Positions 1 through 6,641 of a stretch of 6,819 nucleotides of DNA are shown here, piece by piece. The notes beneath the pieces were generated by a model. That model was given only the letters and a program-made list of their open reading frames with translations, did no database searches and was not told where the DNA came from. The stretch is from Cohaesibacteraceae bacterium. Its GTDB lineage: Bacteria > Pseudomonadota > Alphaproteobacteria > Rhizobiales > Cohaesibacteraceae. Position 1 is the first letter of the stretch. Each line of letters begins with the position of its first letter. The position numbers and the translations under genes were made by a program. Location of the stretch: the NCBI GenBank assembly GCA_016764535.1, contig JAESRR010000055.1, positions 4,821-11,639 of the forward strand. Direction: 5' to 3'.

Positions 1-2330
1 TGGCATTGCTGGATGACCAGGATGCATCCGCTGTAATGCGGGCATGTAATGTCGATCTGGATGAACTCCGGGTCAGCCTTGTAGGGTATATTGATTCAGA
101 ACTCGCAAATCTGGTTTCAGAAATGGACGAGGATTCAAAACCTACTGCGGGTTTCCAGCGCGTCATTCAACGCGCAGTTATTCATGTACAATCTTCCGGA
201 CGTGAGGAAGTAACAGGTGCCAACGTTCTGATCGCGATTTTTGCAGAACGGGAAAGCCACGCAGCCTATTTTCTGCATGAACAGGATATGACCCGCTACG
301 ATGCTGTAAATTACATTTCTCACGGCATTGCAAAAAGATCCGGGATGGACGAAAGCCGTACCATCGAAGGACTGGGTGAAGAAGAATTTCTGGACGAAGA
401 CGGTGATGATGTTGAGCCGGGCAAAGCAAAAGATACCAATGCACTCGCCGCATATTGCGTAAATTTGAATGAAAAAGCCCTGGATGGAAAAATCGATGTT
501 CTCATTGGAAGAAGCCAGGAACTTGAACGTACAATCCAGGTATTATGTCGAAGGCAAAAAAACAATCCCTTGCTGGTAGGTGATCCTGGAGTTGGCAAGA
601 CTGCAATAGCCGAAGGGCTTGCCAAACGAATTGTCGAGGGGCAAGTTCCCGAGGTGCTGTCCAATGCGACAATTTTTGCTCTGGACATGGGTTTGTTGCT
701 TGCCGGCACCCGGTATCGGGGAGATTTTGAAGAACGGTTGAAGCAGGTCGTGAAGGAAATTGAAAATCATCCAGATTCAATCATGTTTATTGATGAAATT
801 CATACAGTTATTGGCGCTGGCGCAACTTCTGGCGGCGCGATGGATGCTTCCAATCTTCTAAAGCCTGCACTTGCAAGCGGTACATTAAGGTGCATGGGAT
901 CAACCACATATAAAGAATACAGGCAATTCTTTGAAAAAGATCGGGCCCTGGTACGCAGATTTCAAAAAATTGATATCAAGGAACCGTCCATTCCGGATGC
1001 GATCAGCATCCTGAAAGGGCTGAAACCCTATTATGAAGAATTCCATGATGTCCGGTTTACTCAGGATGCATTGAAATCTGCTGTTGAATTGTCCGCACGG
1101 CATATTAACGACAGAAAACTTCCTGATAAAGCAATTGATGTTATTGATGAAACCGGTGCAGCGCAGCAATTATTACCTCAATCGCGGAGGAGAAAAATAA
1201 TATCTCCAAAAGAAATTGAGGCAACTGTAGCAAAGATGGCCAGGATTCCGCCAAAATCTGTATCCCGGGATGATGTCGAAGTTCTAATCAATCTGGAAAA
1301 CAACCTCAAACGTGTAGTCTACGGGCAGGATGATGCTATTTCAGCTTTGGCGTCAGCGATAAAGCTTGCCCGGGCAGGTTTGCGTGAGCCGGAAAAACCA
1401 ATCGGTAGTTACCTTTTCTCCGGCCCGACAGGTGTGGGTAAAACCGAAGTCGCGAAACAACTTGCTGACACACTTGGTGTGGAATTATTACGATTTGATA
1501 TGTCGGAATATATGGAAAAGCACACAGTTTCCAGACTGATTGGAGCTCCTCCAGGATATGTTGGATTTGACCAGGGCGGTTTGCTCACAGATGGCGTGGA
1601 CCAAAATCCACATTGTGTATTGTTGCTGGACGAAATTGAAAAAGCTCATCCTGAGCTGTTCAATATTCTGTTGCAAATCATGGACCATGGGCAACTAACC
1701 GATAACAATGGCAAGCAGGTCATATTCCGGAATGTTATTCTGATTATGACAACAAACGCCGGTGCTGCTGATATGGCAAAGTCTGCAATCGGTTTCGGAA
1801 ACTCTCAACGCGAAGGCGATGATCAGGAAGCCATTGAGCGATTGTTTTCCCCCGAATTTCGCAACAGGCTCGACTCTGTCATTCAATTTGCCCGCCTAAA
1901 ACCTGACGATGTCAGTAAGGTTGTTGAGAAATTCATTCTTCAGCTTGAAGCACAGCTTGAAGACCGAAATGTGGTATTTGAATTAACAACGAAAGCCGGT
2001 AGCTGGCTAGCCAAAAAGGGCTATGATGAAAAAATGGGAGCACGTCCATTGGCGCGTGTAATCCAGGAACATATTAAACGCCCATTGGCTGAAGAATTGC
2101 TTTTTGGAGCGTTAACAAAAGGTGGAACCGTTAAAGTTGACGTAGAGAAATCTGGCAAAAAGCTATCACTAACATTTATAGGTGATCGTCCGGTAACGCC
2201 AAAACCAGAAGTTACAAAAAGTAAAAAAGCAAAAAAACCTGGCAAGAAGAAAAATACCAGGGCTGGTCAGACTGGTTCTTCAAAATCCAGTCGAGGTTCG
2301 GTACCCAGTGTTCCGGTGAAGTCTGGATAA
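1..2330 (+). CDS. clpA: ATP-dependent Clp protease ATP-binding subunit ClpA (5' partial)
   Basis: Hexameric AAA+ unfoldase that feeds substrates, including N-end-rule substrates delivered by ClpS, into ClpP in the cytoplasm. The frame is open from base 1 and the first visible residues (LALLDD) fall inside the Clp N-domain, so the TTG at position 6 is not the start; about 35 residues are missing. Counting that TTG as residue 1: N-domain to about 110, acidic linker 120-140, D1 Walker A GDPGVGKT 192-199 and Walker B FIDE 261-264, D2 Walker A GPTGVGKT 473-480 and Walker B LLDE 540-543, ClpP-docking IGF loop 595-597, D2 arginine-finger region FRNR 618-621 and sensor-2 GAR 678-680. There is no ClpB/ClpC-type middle coiled coil, which separates it from those paralogues. 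A basic tail of about 40 residues (732-774, rich in Lys, Ser and Pro) extends beyond the E. coli protein. All ATPase motifs are intact. clpS is not visible and may lie upstream. Confidence 0.97.
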   Translation, partial: ALLDDQDASAVMRACNVDLDELRVSLVGYIDSELANLVSEMDEDSKPTAGFQRVIQRAVIHVQSSGREEVTGANVLIAIFAERESHAAYFLHEQDMTRYDAVNYISHGIAKRSGMDESRTIEGLGEEEFLDEDGDDVEPGKAKDTNALAAYCVNLNEKALDGKIDVLIGRSQELERTIQVLCRRQKNNPLLVGDPGVGKTAIAEGLAKRIVEGQVPEVLSNATIFALDMGLLLAGTRYRGDFEERLKQVVKEIENHPDSIMFIDEIHTVIGAGATSGGAMDASNLLKPALASGTLRCMGSTTYKEYRQFFEKDRALVRRFQKIDIKEPSIPDAISILKGLKPYYEEFHDVRFTQDALKSAVELSARHINDRKLPDKAIDVIDETGAAQQLLPQSRRRKIISPKEIEATVAKMARIPPKSVSRDDVEVLINLENNLKRVVYGQDDAISALASAIKLARAGLREPEKPIGSYLFSGPTGVGKTEVAKQLADTLGVELLRFDMSEYMEKHTVSRLIGAPPGYVGFDQGGLLTDGVDQNPHCVLLLDEIEKAHPELFNILLQIMDHGQLTDNNGKQVIFRNVILIMTTNAGAADMAKSAIGFGNSQREGDDQEAIERLFSPEFRNRLDSVIQFARLKPDDVSKVVEKFILQLEAQLEDRNVVFELTTKAGSWLAKKGYDEKMGARPLARVIQEHIKRPLAEELLFGALTKGGTVKVDVEKSGKKLSLTFIGDRPVTPKPEVTKSKKAKKPGKKKNTRAGQTGSSKSSRGSVPSVPVKSG

Positions 2331-2375
2331 AGTCGATGGAATTACGCAGTATTTCCAAATCCTGGTCTTAATCTA

Positions 2376-2405
2376 AAGAACTTGCCCGTTCATGGTCAGG
2401 TTCTT
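2376..2405 (+). other. Possible RNA hairpin in the clpA-azlC spacer
   Basis: AAGAACTTG (2376-2384) can pair with CAGGTTCTT (2397-2405), giving a 9-bp stem with one G-U pair and a 12-base loop. It sits 45 bases after the clpA stop and 26 bases before the proposed azlC start. The bases after the stem (CCCCTGG) contain no T-run, so it is not a standard intrinsic terminator. It could be a processing site, a weak attenuator, or chance. Confidence 0.25.
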
Positions 2406-2431
2406 CCCCTGGTCCAATTCTGGATTTTGAT

Positions 2432-3163
2432 TTGCCCGTCAACAATCATGATATACCGCAGTCTTTAAATCGTTGGCTTCTTCTTGGCGCAAAAAATGTA
2501 TTTTCGATTCCAGCATTAATACTGATGGTTTCATTTGTCGGGTTTGGGAGTTTTGCCAGAGAAAACGGCATTGGTCTATTTGAAACCATGCTCATGACCG
2601 GCAGTATATGGGCATTACCGGCGCAAGTAATTCTTACCGAAAACATTGCAGCAAATACTGGTGTTTTAACAGCAGCAGTTGCAGTTGGACTATCATCCAT
2701 TCGGCTCATGCCGATGGTTATGGCATTATTGCCAGAAATCCAAAATGACCGGCACCGAGGTATTCACTATTTTGTCGTCATTTCCTGTGTTGCGATAACC
2801 ATTTGGGTTTTTGCAATGCACCGAATAAAGGACATTCCCCGACATGCCAGAATTTCCTATTTGGCAGGCTTTGCGGGCAGCCTTTGGATTTGCAATGTAT
2901 TAATCACTGGAATAGCTCACCAACTTAGCGGATTGGTGCCGCCAATTATTGCTACAGCTTTGCTATTTCTGATGCCTCTTTATTTCCTGATAACATTACC
3001 TGGCGCGGCACGAGGTGACGCAGACAAGTTTGCATTTATTTTTGGTGTGGCATTGGGACCAGCTCTCTTTATCTATTTTCCGGATTATTCACTGATATTA
3101 ACCGGGCTGATCGGTGGAACTCTGGCCTTTATTGTAACGCGTTTCAGAAGAAAATCGACATGA
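2432..3163 (+). CDS. azlC: AzlC family branched-chain amino acid permease, large subunit
   Basis: Large subunit of a two-component AzlCD inner-membrane transporter. Characterised relatives export branched-chain amino acids and analogues; substrate here is inferred. The 243-residue protein is mostly hydrophobic, with membrane segments judged by eye near residues 24-42, 55-70, 72-98, 112-129, 141-163, 170-190, 200-215 and 219-238. Family-like stretches are SIWALPAQVIL (58-68) and the SSIRLMPMVMALLPEI block (88-103). The start is the TTG at 2432: there is no ATG between the upstream in-frame stop (2369-2371) and residue 32, which is already inside the first membrane segment, and a GGA at 2422-2424 lies at suitable distance for ribosome binding. 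The length and the RW residues just before the first segment fit relatives I recall. The last codons overlap azlD by ATGA, indicating translational coupling. Start choice is less certain than identity. Confidence 0.88.
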   Translation: MPVNNHDIPQSLNRWLLLGAKNVFSIPALILMVSFVGFGSFARENGIGLFETMLMTGSIWALPAQVILTENIAANTGVLTAAVAVGLSSIRLMPMVMALLPEIQNDRHRGIHYFVVISCVAITIWVFAMHRIKDIPRHARISYLAGFAGSLWICNVLITGIAHQLSGLVPPIIATALLFLMPLYFLITLPGAARGDADKFAFIFGVALGPALFIYFPDYSLILTGLIGGTLAFIVTRFRRKST

Positions 3164-3495
3164 ACGATCAATTGGCAACATGGATTGTTATTTTGTTTGC
3201 GGGTGCATTTTGCACACATATCTGGCGTTGGTTTGGTGTTTTTTTCGCCGGGCAGCTGGATGCTGATAACAATTGGATTGTATGGGCAAGGGCAGTTGCG
3301 ACTGCCCTTATTGCAGGCATTATTGCAAAGTTGATATTGTTCCCGTCCGGCGAATTGGTAAACGTGTCGTTGTTTACAAGACTTGCAGCAACGGGAACCG
3401 GAGTAGCTGCTTATTATTTTCTTCAAAAGAAACTTTTGATTGGAGTAGTGGCAGGGGAGATATGTTTTATCGTGTTAATCTCATTGGGTATTTAG
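3160..3495 (+). CDS. azlD: AzlD family branched-chain amino acid transport protein, small subunit
   Basis: Small membrane partner of AzlC; the two together form the exporter. The 111-residue protein has about four hydrophobic segments (residues 7-27, 41-62, 71-89, 92-110) and a family-typical THIWRWFGVFFAG stretch (19-31), followed by a polar turn and the ARAVATALIAG segment (43-53). The ATG at 3160 overlaps the azlC stop by four bases (ATGA), and only a weak purine-rich AGAAGAAA lies upstream, so translation probably depends on ribosomes finishing azlC. Its 3' end is unusual: the TAG stop (3493-3495) overlaps the stop codon of the convergent HIT gene (3492-3494, minus strand), leaving no intergenic terminator. 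The pairing with azlC supports the call strongly, since the protein alone is short and poorly conserved. Confidence 0.9.
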   Translation: MNDQLATWIVILFAGAFCTHIWRWFGVFFAGQLDADNNWIVWARAVATALIAGIIAKLILFPSGELVNVSLFTRLAATGTGVAAYYFLQKKLLIGVVAGEICFIVLISLGI

Positions 3496-3917
3496 AGAAC
3501 ACTTCTTAATTTGGTGGCAAGGGTTTTTAGAATATTGGCATCTGCCATCTCTCCGGAATGTGGACGCATTTTGATATTTTCAAATCTTGGAATCACATGC
3601 ATGTGTAAATGAAAGACGATTTGCCCTCCCGCTGTTTCGTTGAATTGTTGCATGGTAATGCCGTCAGCATTAAGAGCCAGCATTTGTGCCCGGGCGATCC
3701 GTTGAGTTGTGTCCATCACTTGAGCGAGCGTAACCGTATCTGCATCCAGCATGTTTCTGCAGTGCCTTTTGGGTAAGACCAGAACATGCCCGTCAGCACG
3801 AGGCATGATATCCATGATAGCAAATGTATACTGGTCTTCAAAAACCTTTTCGCACGGTAGTTCTCCCTTCAGGATTTTAGCGAAAATATTTTTGTCGTCG
3901 TATGAGTATTCGGGCAT
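3492..3917 (-). CDS. HIT family protein (histidine triad nucleotide hydrolase/transferase)
   Basis: Cytosolic member of the histidine triad superfamily, which acts on nucleoside phosphoramidates, dinucleoside polyphosphates or related nucleotides; the physiological substrate in alphaproteobacteria is not settled. The 141-residue protein shows the complete HIT layout: N-terminal NIFAKILKGELPC (10-22), the MPRADGHVLVLPK strand region (38-50), QQFNETAGGQIVFHLH (90-105), and the triad H103-L-H105-M-H107-V-I. By analogy with HINT1, H105 is the nucleophile. The ATG at 3917 has a good GGAG ribosome binding site six bases upstream on the minus strand. Probably last gene of the minus-strand operon, 46 bases after the COG3146 gene. 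It ends tail to tail against azlD with overlapping stops. I do not assign a subgroup symbol such as hinT. Confidence 0.94.
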   Translation of the reverse strand: MPEYSYDDKNIFAKILKGELPCEKVFEDQYTFAIMDIMPRADGHVLVLPKRHCRNMLDADTVTLAQVMDTTQRIARAQMLALNADGITMQQFNETAGGQIVFHLHMHVIPRFENIKMRPHSGEMADANILKTLATKLRSVL

Positions 3918-3923
3918 CAGGTT

Positions 3924-3927
3924 CTCC
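3924..3927 (-). promoter_or_regulatory. Ribosome binding site of the HIT gene
   Basis: On the minus strand, GGAG is followed by six bases (AACCTG) and then ATG. It is one of the clearest Shine-Dalgarno matches in the window and fixes the HIT start at 3917. Confidence 0.7.
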
Positions 3928-3963
3928 GGAAATATGACATTGAATATTATATCTGGCGAAATT

Positions 3964-5142
3964 TTATTTATAGGGATTCTGCGCGTTTAGGTACTCGATA
4001 TCCAGCTTGACTTGTGTACCTTCCTCTTCCAGATAATTTGCAATCGCGGTCCTAAATCCAGCATGAGCAATCCAGTGCGCAGAATGAGTAGTGACGGGGA
4101 GATATCCGCGAGCCAGTTTATGTAAACCCTGCGCTCCGGCTTCGACATTGTCAATTTGATGGGCAATTGCCCAATCGATTGCCTGATAGTAGCAAAGTTC
4201 GAAATGAAGGAACGGGACTTCTTCACGGCATCCCCAATATCGGCCGTATACAGTATTTGAACCGATGAAATTCAGTGCAGCTGCGATGGTCTCCCCATTA
4301 CGAATTGCTAGAACAAGCAATATGTCATCTGACATGGTTTCACCAATGAGGTCGAAAAACTCTCTGTTTAAATAAGGTGTTCCCCATTTTCGATCTCCGG
4401 TATCCAGGTAGAATTCGAAAAAATCATCCCAGTGATGTTTGTCAATCTGGGTTCCATTCAGAGTAACAATACTGATATTGTTGGCTGTGGCTGCACGACG
4501 TTCCTTGCGAATTATTTTTCGTTTTCTGGATGTAAGTTTTTCCAGAAAATCATCAAATGAAACATAATCCTGGTTGGTCCAATGGAATTGCTGATCGGTT
4601 CGCTGCAAAAAAACTTCCGGCTTCAAACATTTGGCCTGTAGCGAATTCAGGAATGTTAGATGCAGAGAAGATGCCTGATGTCTTTTTGTGAGTTCAATAG
4701 CGGCTTGACCCAGAATTTCTATGGCATCTGAACTTTCATACAAATTCGAAACAAGAAAGCGCGGAGATGTAACTGGCGTAAATGGAATGGAGCATTGTAT
4801 TTTGGGGTAGTATTGACCACCCGCTCTTGCAAATGCGTCGGCCCATCCGTGATCAAAGACATATTCACCCATGGAATGGTTTTTGAGATAGCACGGCAAA
4901 ATTGCCAGCGGAATATTTTGATCTCCGACGAGAACCAAATGCTGGGCCATCCATCCAGTTTCCGGACTTGCACAGCCCGTTTTTTCCAGTGCATTAATAA
5001 AATCAAATGATGTAAATGGATTATATTCATTGCCGATGTGGTGATTATTATCCAATACTGGATTGGCACATCTATTCCAGTCATTGCGGCCAATTGCGGC
5101 GGCAGAATCTACGATTTGAACCTGAATCGGCTGATCTTTCAT
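3964..5142 (-). CDS. COG3146 / FemAB-like GNAT-fold protein (PF04339 type)
   Basis: Uncharacterised family related by fold to FemAB/GNAT acyl or aminoacyl transferases and often labelled 'peptidoglycan biosynthesis protein' without direct proof; I claim only the family. The 392 residues fit its usual size. Visible family blocks are NPFTSFDFINALE (41-53), the FDHGWADAFAR...YYPK region (96-114), TPVTSPRFL (122-130), a basic SRKRKIIRKERR helix (205-216), the DTGDRKWGTPYLNREFF stretch (247-263), YGRYWGCREEVPFLHFELCY (299-318) and EAGAQGLHKLARGYLPV (334-350), the strongest signature. No signal peptide or membrane segment is seen, so it is probably cytoplasmic. The ATG at 5142 is decisive: an in-frame TAA lies at 5146-5148 and the next Met is residue 65. 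The upstream bases contain no clear Shine-Dalgarno motif. It sits between gdpD-like and HIT genes in the minus-strand operon. Confidence 0.9.
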   Translation of the reverse strand: MKDQPIQVQIVDSAAAIGRNDWNRCANPVLDNNHHIGNEYNPFTSFDFINALEKTGCASPETGWMAQHLVLVGDQNIPLAILPCYLKNHSMGEYVFDHGWADAFARAGGQYYPKIQCSIPFTPVTSPRFLVSNLYESSDAIEILGQAAIELTKRHQASSLHLTFLNSLQAKCLKPEVFLQRTDQQFHWTNQDYVSFDDFLEKLTSRKRKIIRKERRAATANNISIVTLNGTQIDKHHWDDFFEFYLDTGDRKWGTPYLNREFFDLIGETMSDDILLVLAIRNGETIAAALNFIGSNTVYGRYWGCREEVPFLHFELCYYQAIDWAIAHQIDNVEAGAQGLHKLARGYLPVTTHSAHWIAHAGFRTAIANYLEEEGTQVKLDIEYLNAQNPYK

Positions 5143-5236
5143 AATTTAACAACATGAAAATATTGAATGACCTGCAGATTGGTTGACCCGCACCATGTCT
5201 GGCGCAAATCAGGGATCAGTGCCAAATTATTTGTTT
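5143..5236 (-). other. 94-base spacer between gdpD-like and COG3146 genes
   Basis: This is the longest gap inside the minus-strand block. It is AT-rich next to the COG3146 start and carries a weak imperfect stem (GGCGC at 5201-5205 with GTGCC at 5219-5223, one G-U pair). There is no T-run in the reading direction, so no clear terminator, and no convincing -35/-10 pair. It may hold a secondary promoter, but I cannot point to one. Confidence 0.25.
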
Positions 5237-5989
5237 CTATATAGATGAAGGATCATACCCTTCAAATGTAACCTGATCCGCATAACGATAAGCGATCTCT
5301 CGGTCCGCAGCACTTCTCACTGTCCAACAAATTACCGGGATGCCTGCCAATCGTGCAACCCATGGCATAAACGATGGAAAGTCTTTTACTGCATATGAAA
5401 TGAAATCAGGTCTTGAACGCGGCCAATGCAATAAATATTGCAAGTATTTTCGTTTGTACCAAGGCATCGGCTTTGCTGGATTAGTGAACGCACAAGATAC
5501 TATTCCAACAGGTATTGGCTTTTCGATTAATGATTTTAACAAGGTAACGGTTTTGGGGTTAAACGACATTAAGGCGACTTCCCCATTATAGTTACTCACG
5601 CATTTTACTACCTGGTTCGCGAGGAATTCTTCTTCGTTTTCATTGCTTTTCAGCTCAATAATCACAGGAACCCGGCCATCAATTCTTTTTAACGTTTCCG
5701 CCAGGGATTCAATGCCATTGTTGCTGGCCCGATACGCGACGTCACGCAATTGAAAAAGCGTTTTGTCTCGCAATCTCCCTGTAGAATGCGTGAGACGATC
5801 GAGCGTAAAATCGTGAAAAGTAACGGCGTTATCATCGTGTGTTAGTTGAACGTCTATTTCAATTGTATAATTGTGATCAATTGCAGCCTCCAGAGCATCG
5901 GGAGTATTTTCTACACGGCCAAATTCGATGTTATGAAATCCACGATGCGCTATTGGTCGGGCAGTCAGCCATCTCATATTCCGAACCAT
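5237..5989 (-). CDS. Glycerophosphodiester phosphodiesterase family protein (GDPD)
   Basis: Hydrolyses glycerophosphodiesters, produced by phospholipid deacylation, to glycerol-3-phosphate and an alcohol, using a divalent metal in a TIM-barrel active site. The 250-residue protein shows the full catalytic set: HRG 15-17, ENT 27-29, E44 and D46 in EIDVQLT, the HD pair 59-60 in TFHDFTLDRLT, IIELK 110-114, SFNP 142-145 and CWTV 221-224. The GDPD-specific insertion is short and there is no signal peptide, so a cytoplasmic UgpQ-like enzyme is most likely; the exact substrate is not readable. The first ATG (5989) lies only five bases after the ridA stop, implying cotranscription and coupling. A second ATG four codons on (residue 5) is possible; neither has a strong ribosome binding site. 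No transporter genes for glycerol phosphodiesters are visible nearby. Confidence 0.95.
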   Translation of the reverse strand: MVRNMRWLTARPIAHRGFHNIEFGRVENTPDALEAAIDHNYTIEIDVQLTHDDNAVTFHDFTLDRLTHSTGRLRDKTLFQLRDVAYRASNNGIESLAETLKRIDGRVPVIIELKSNENEEEFLANQVVKCVSNYNGEVALMSFNPKTVTLLKSLIEKPIPVGIVSCAFTNPAKPMPWYKRKYLQYLLHWPRSRPDFISYAVKDFPSFMPWVARLAGIPVICWTVRSAADREIAYRYADQVTFEGYDPSSI

Positions 5990-5994
5990 CGGGC

Positions 5995-6465
5995 TTAATC
6001 TTTCGAAATTTCGAAAATTGCTTCGATTTCAACGCTGGCGCCAAAAGGCAAATTTGCAACGCCAACTGCAGAACGTGCGTGCCGACCTGCATCGCCCAAC
6101 ACTTCAACCATCAAATCCGACGCTCCATTGACAATTTGTGGCTGATCTCCAAAGTCTGATGTTGAGTTAACAAAAGCAACCAGCTTGACAAGGCGCTGTA
6201 CTTTATCAAGGTCTCCGAGTGCTGCATTCGCCTGAGCCAATAGGTTGATTGCACAAAGCCGTGCTGCTGCTTTGCCATCATCTATTGTTACATTATCACC
6301 AAGGCGACCAACATATTCAATTCCAGACGCTCCCATTGGCAATTGTCCCGAGATAAAAAGCTGGTTTCCTGTTACAACAAAAGGAACATAATTTGCAGCC
6401 GGGGCTGCAGGATTTGGTAATTTCAATCCCATGTCTGCGAGACGAGATTCAATATTTCCAGCCAT
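5995..6465 (-). CDS. RidA family protein (YjgF/YER057c/UK114)
   Basis: Member of the RidA/YjgF family, whose archetype deaminates reactive enamine/imine intermediates released by PLP enzymes; many paralogues have no proven activity. I chose the ATG at 6465 (156 residues) because AAGGAA lies seven bases upstream and the family begins near the motif AGNIESRLADMGL. The longer open frame to a TTG at 6510 adds 15 residues unlike the family. Residues matching the E. coli active site by eye are Y26 (Y17), N113 (N88), R131 (R105) and E146 (E120). Differences are E109 and C107, replaced by G135 and A133. The longer loop regions (156 against about 128 residues) place it in the RidA-like subgroup common in alphaproteobacteria. 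First gene of the minus-strand operon, five bases before gdpD, divergent from eipB. I avoid the symbol ridA because orthology to E. coli RidA is not shown. Confidence 0.93.
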   Translation of the reverse strand: MAGNIESRLADMGLKLPNPAAPAANYVPFVVTGNQLFISGQLPMGASGIEYVGRLGDNVTIDDGKAAARLCAINLLAQANAALGDLDKVQRLVKLVAFVNSTSDFGDQPQIVNGASDLMVEVLGDAGRHARSAVGVANLPFGASVEIEAIFEISKD

Positions 6466-6472
6466 AAATATG

Positions 6473-6478
6473 TTCCTT
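6473..6478 (-). promoter_or_regulatory. Ribosome binding site that decides the RidA-family start
   Basis: AAGGAA on the minus strand lies seven bases before the ATG at 6465. This favours the 156-residue product over the upstream TTG start at 6510, which would place this motif inside the coding sequence. Confidence 0.7.
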
Positions 6479-6551
6479 GTTGGGATGAGTGTCTGCTCTG
6501 CGTTAGTCAAATGGAATATAATGTGAAAGACGCATTGAAGCGAGGCCCAAA

Positions 6552-6641
6552 ATGTCTTTGGTATCAGTTTTGCCCAGGTCTAAAACAAGTGCTGGTTTTG
6601 TATATGATGCGAGCTATGCTCGTCTGTCTTTGGTAATTTAA
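6552..6641 (+). CDS. Possible 29-codon small ORF upstream of eipB
   Basis: ATG at 6552 is preceded by GAGG (6542-6545) with a six-base spacer, a good Shine-Dalgarno arrangement, and the frame runs 29 codons to TAA at 6639-6641. The peptide begins MSLVSVLPRSKTSAG and ends SYARLSLVI; I recognise no family, signal peptide or clear membrane segment. It ends 19 bases before the eipB ATG in a different frame, so it could be a leader peptide or upstream ORF. An ORF of this length arises easily by chance in AT-leaning DNA; the ribosome binding site is the only positive evidence. Confidence 0.2.
   Translation: MSLVSVLPRSKTSAGFVYDASYARLSLVI
6610..6622. repeat. Short perfect inverted repeat CGAGC-TAT-GCTCG
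   Basis: Five-base arms separated by three bases form a perfect palindrome about 40 bases upstream of the eipB ATG, right after the possible -10 TATGAT. It could be an operator half-site pair or a small RNA hairpin. No T-run follows, so it is not a terminator. The arms are short enough to occur by chance. Confidence 0.25.

Noticed and set aside
320..709. 129-codon minus-strand open frame inside clpA
   Set aside because: It lies wholly antisense to the conserved ClpA N-domain/D1 region, its product is Ser/Pro-rich low complexity and resembles no family; it is a codon-bias shadow.
3085..3426. 113-codon minus-strand open frame across the azlC/azlD junction
   Set aside because: Antisense to two well-supported membrane protein genes; Cys- and Lys-rich product without recognisable motifs or ribosome binding site support.
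5201..5223. Candidate terminator GGCGC...GTGCC after the gdpD-like gene
   Set aside because: Stem is only five pairs with one G-U, and no T-run follows in the direction of transcription.
5198..5226. Minus-strand TTTGGCAC...TTTGCGCC resembling a sigma-54 -24/-12 promoter
   Set aside because: The gap between TGGCAC and TTGC is 11 bases, against five in the sigma-54 consensus, so the strictly spaced GG and GC elements do not line up.
6466..6510. Fifteen-residue N-terminal extension of the RidA-like protein from a TTG at 6510
   Set aside because: The ATG at 6465 has a well-placed AAGGAA and matches the family's N-terminus; the extension matches nothing and would contain the ribosome binding site.
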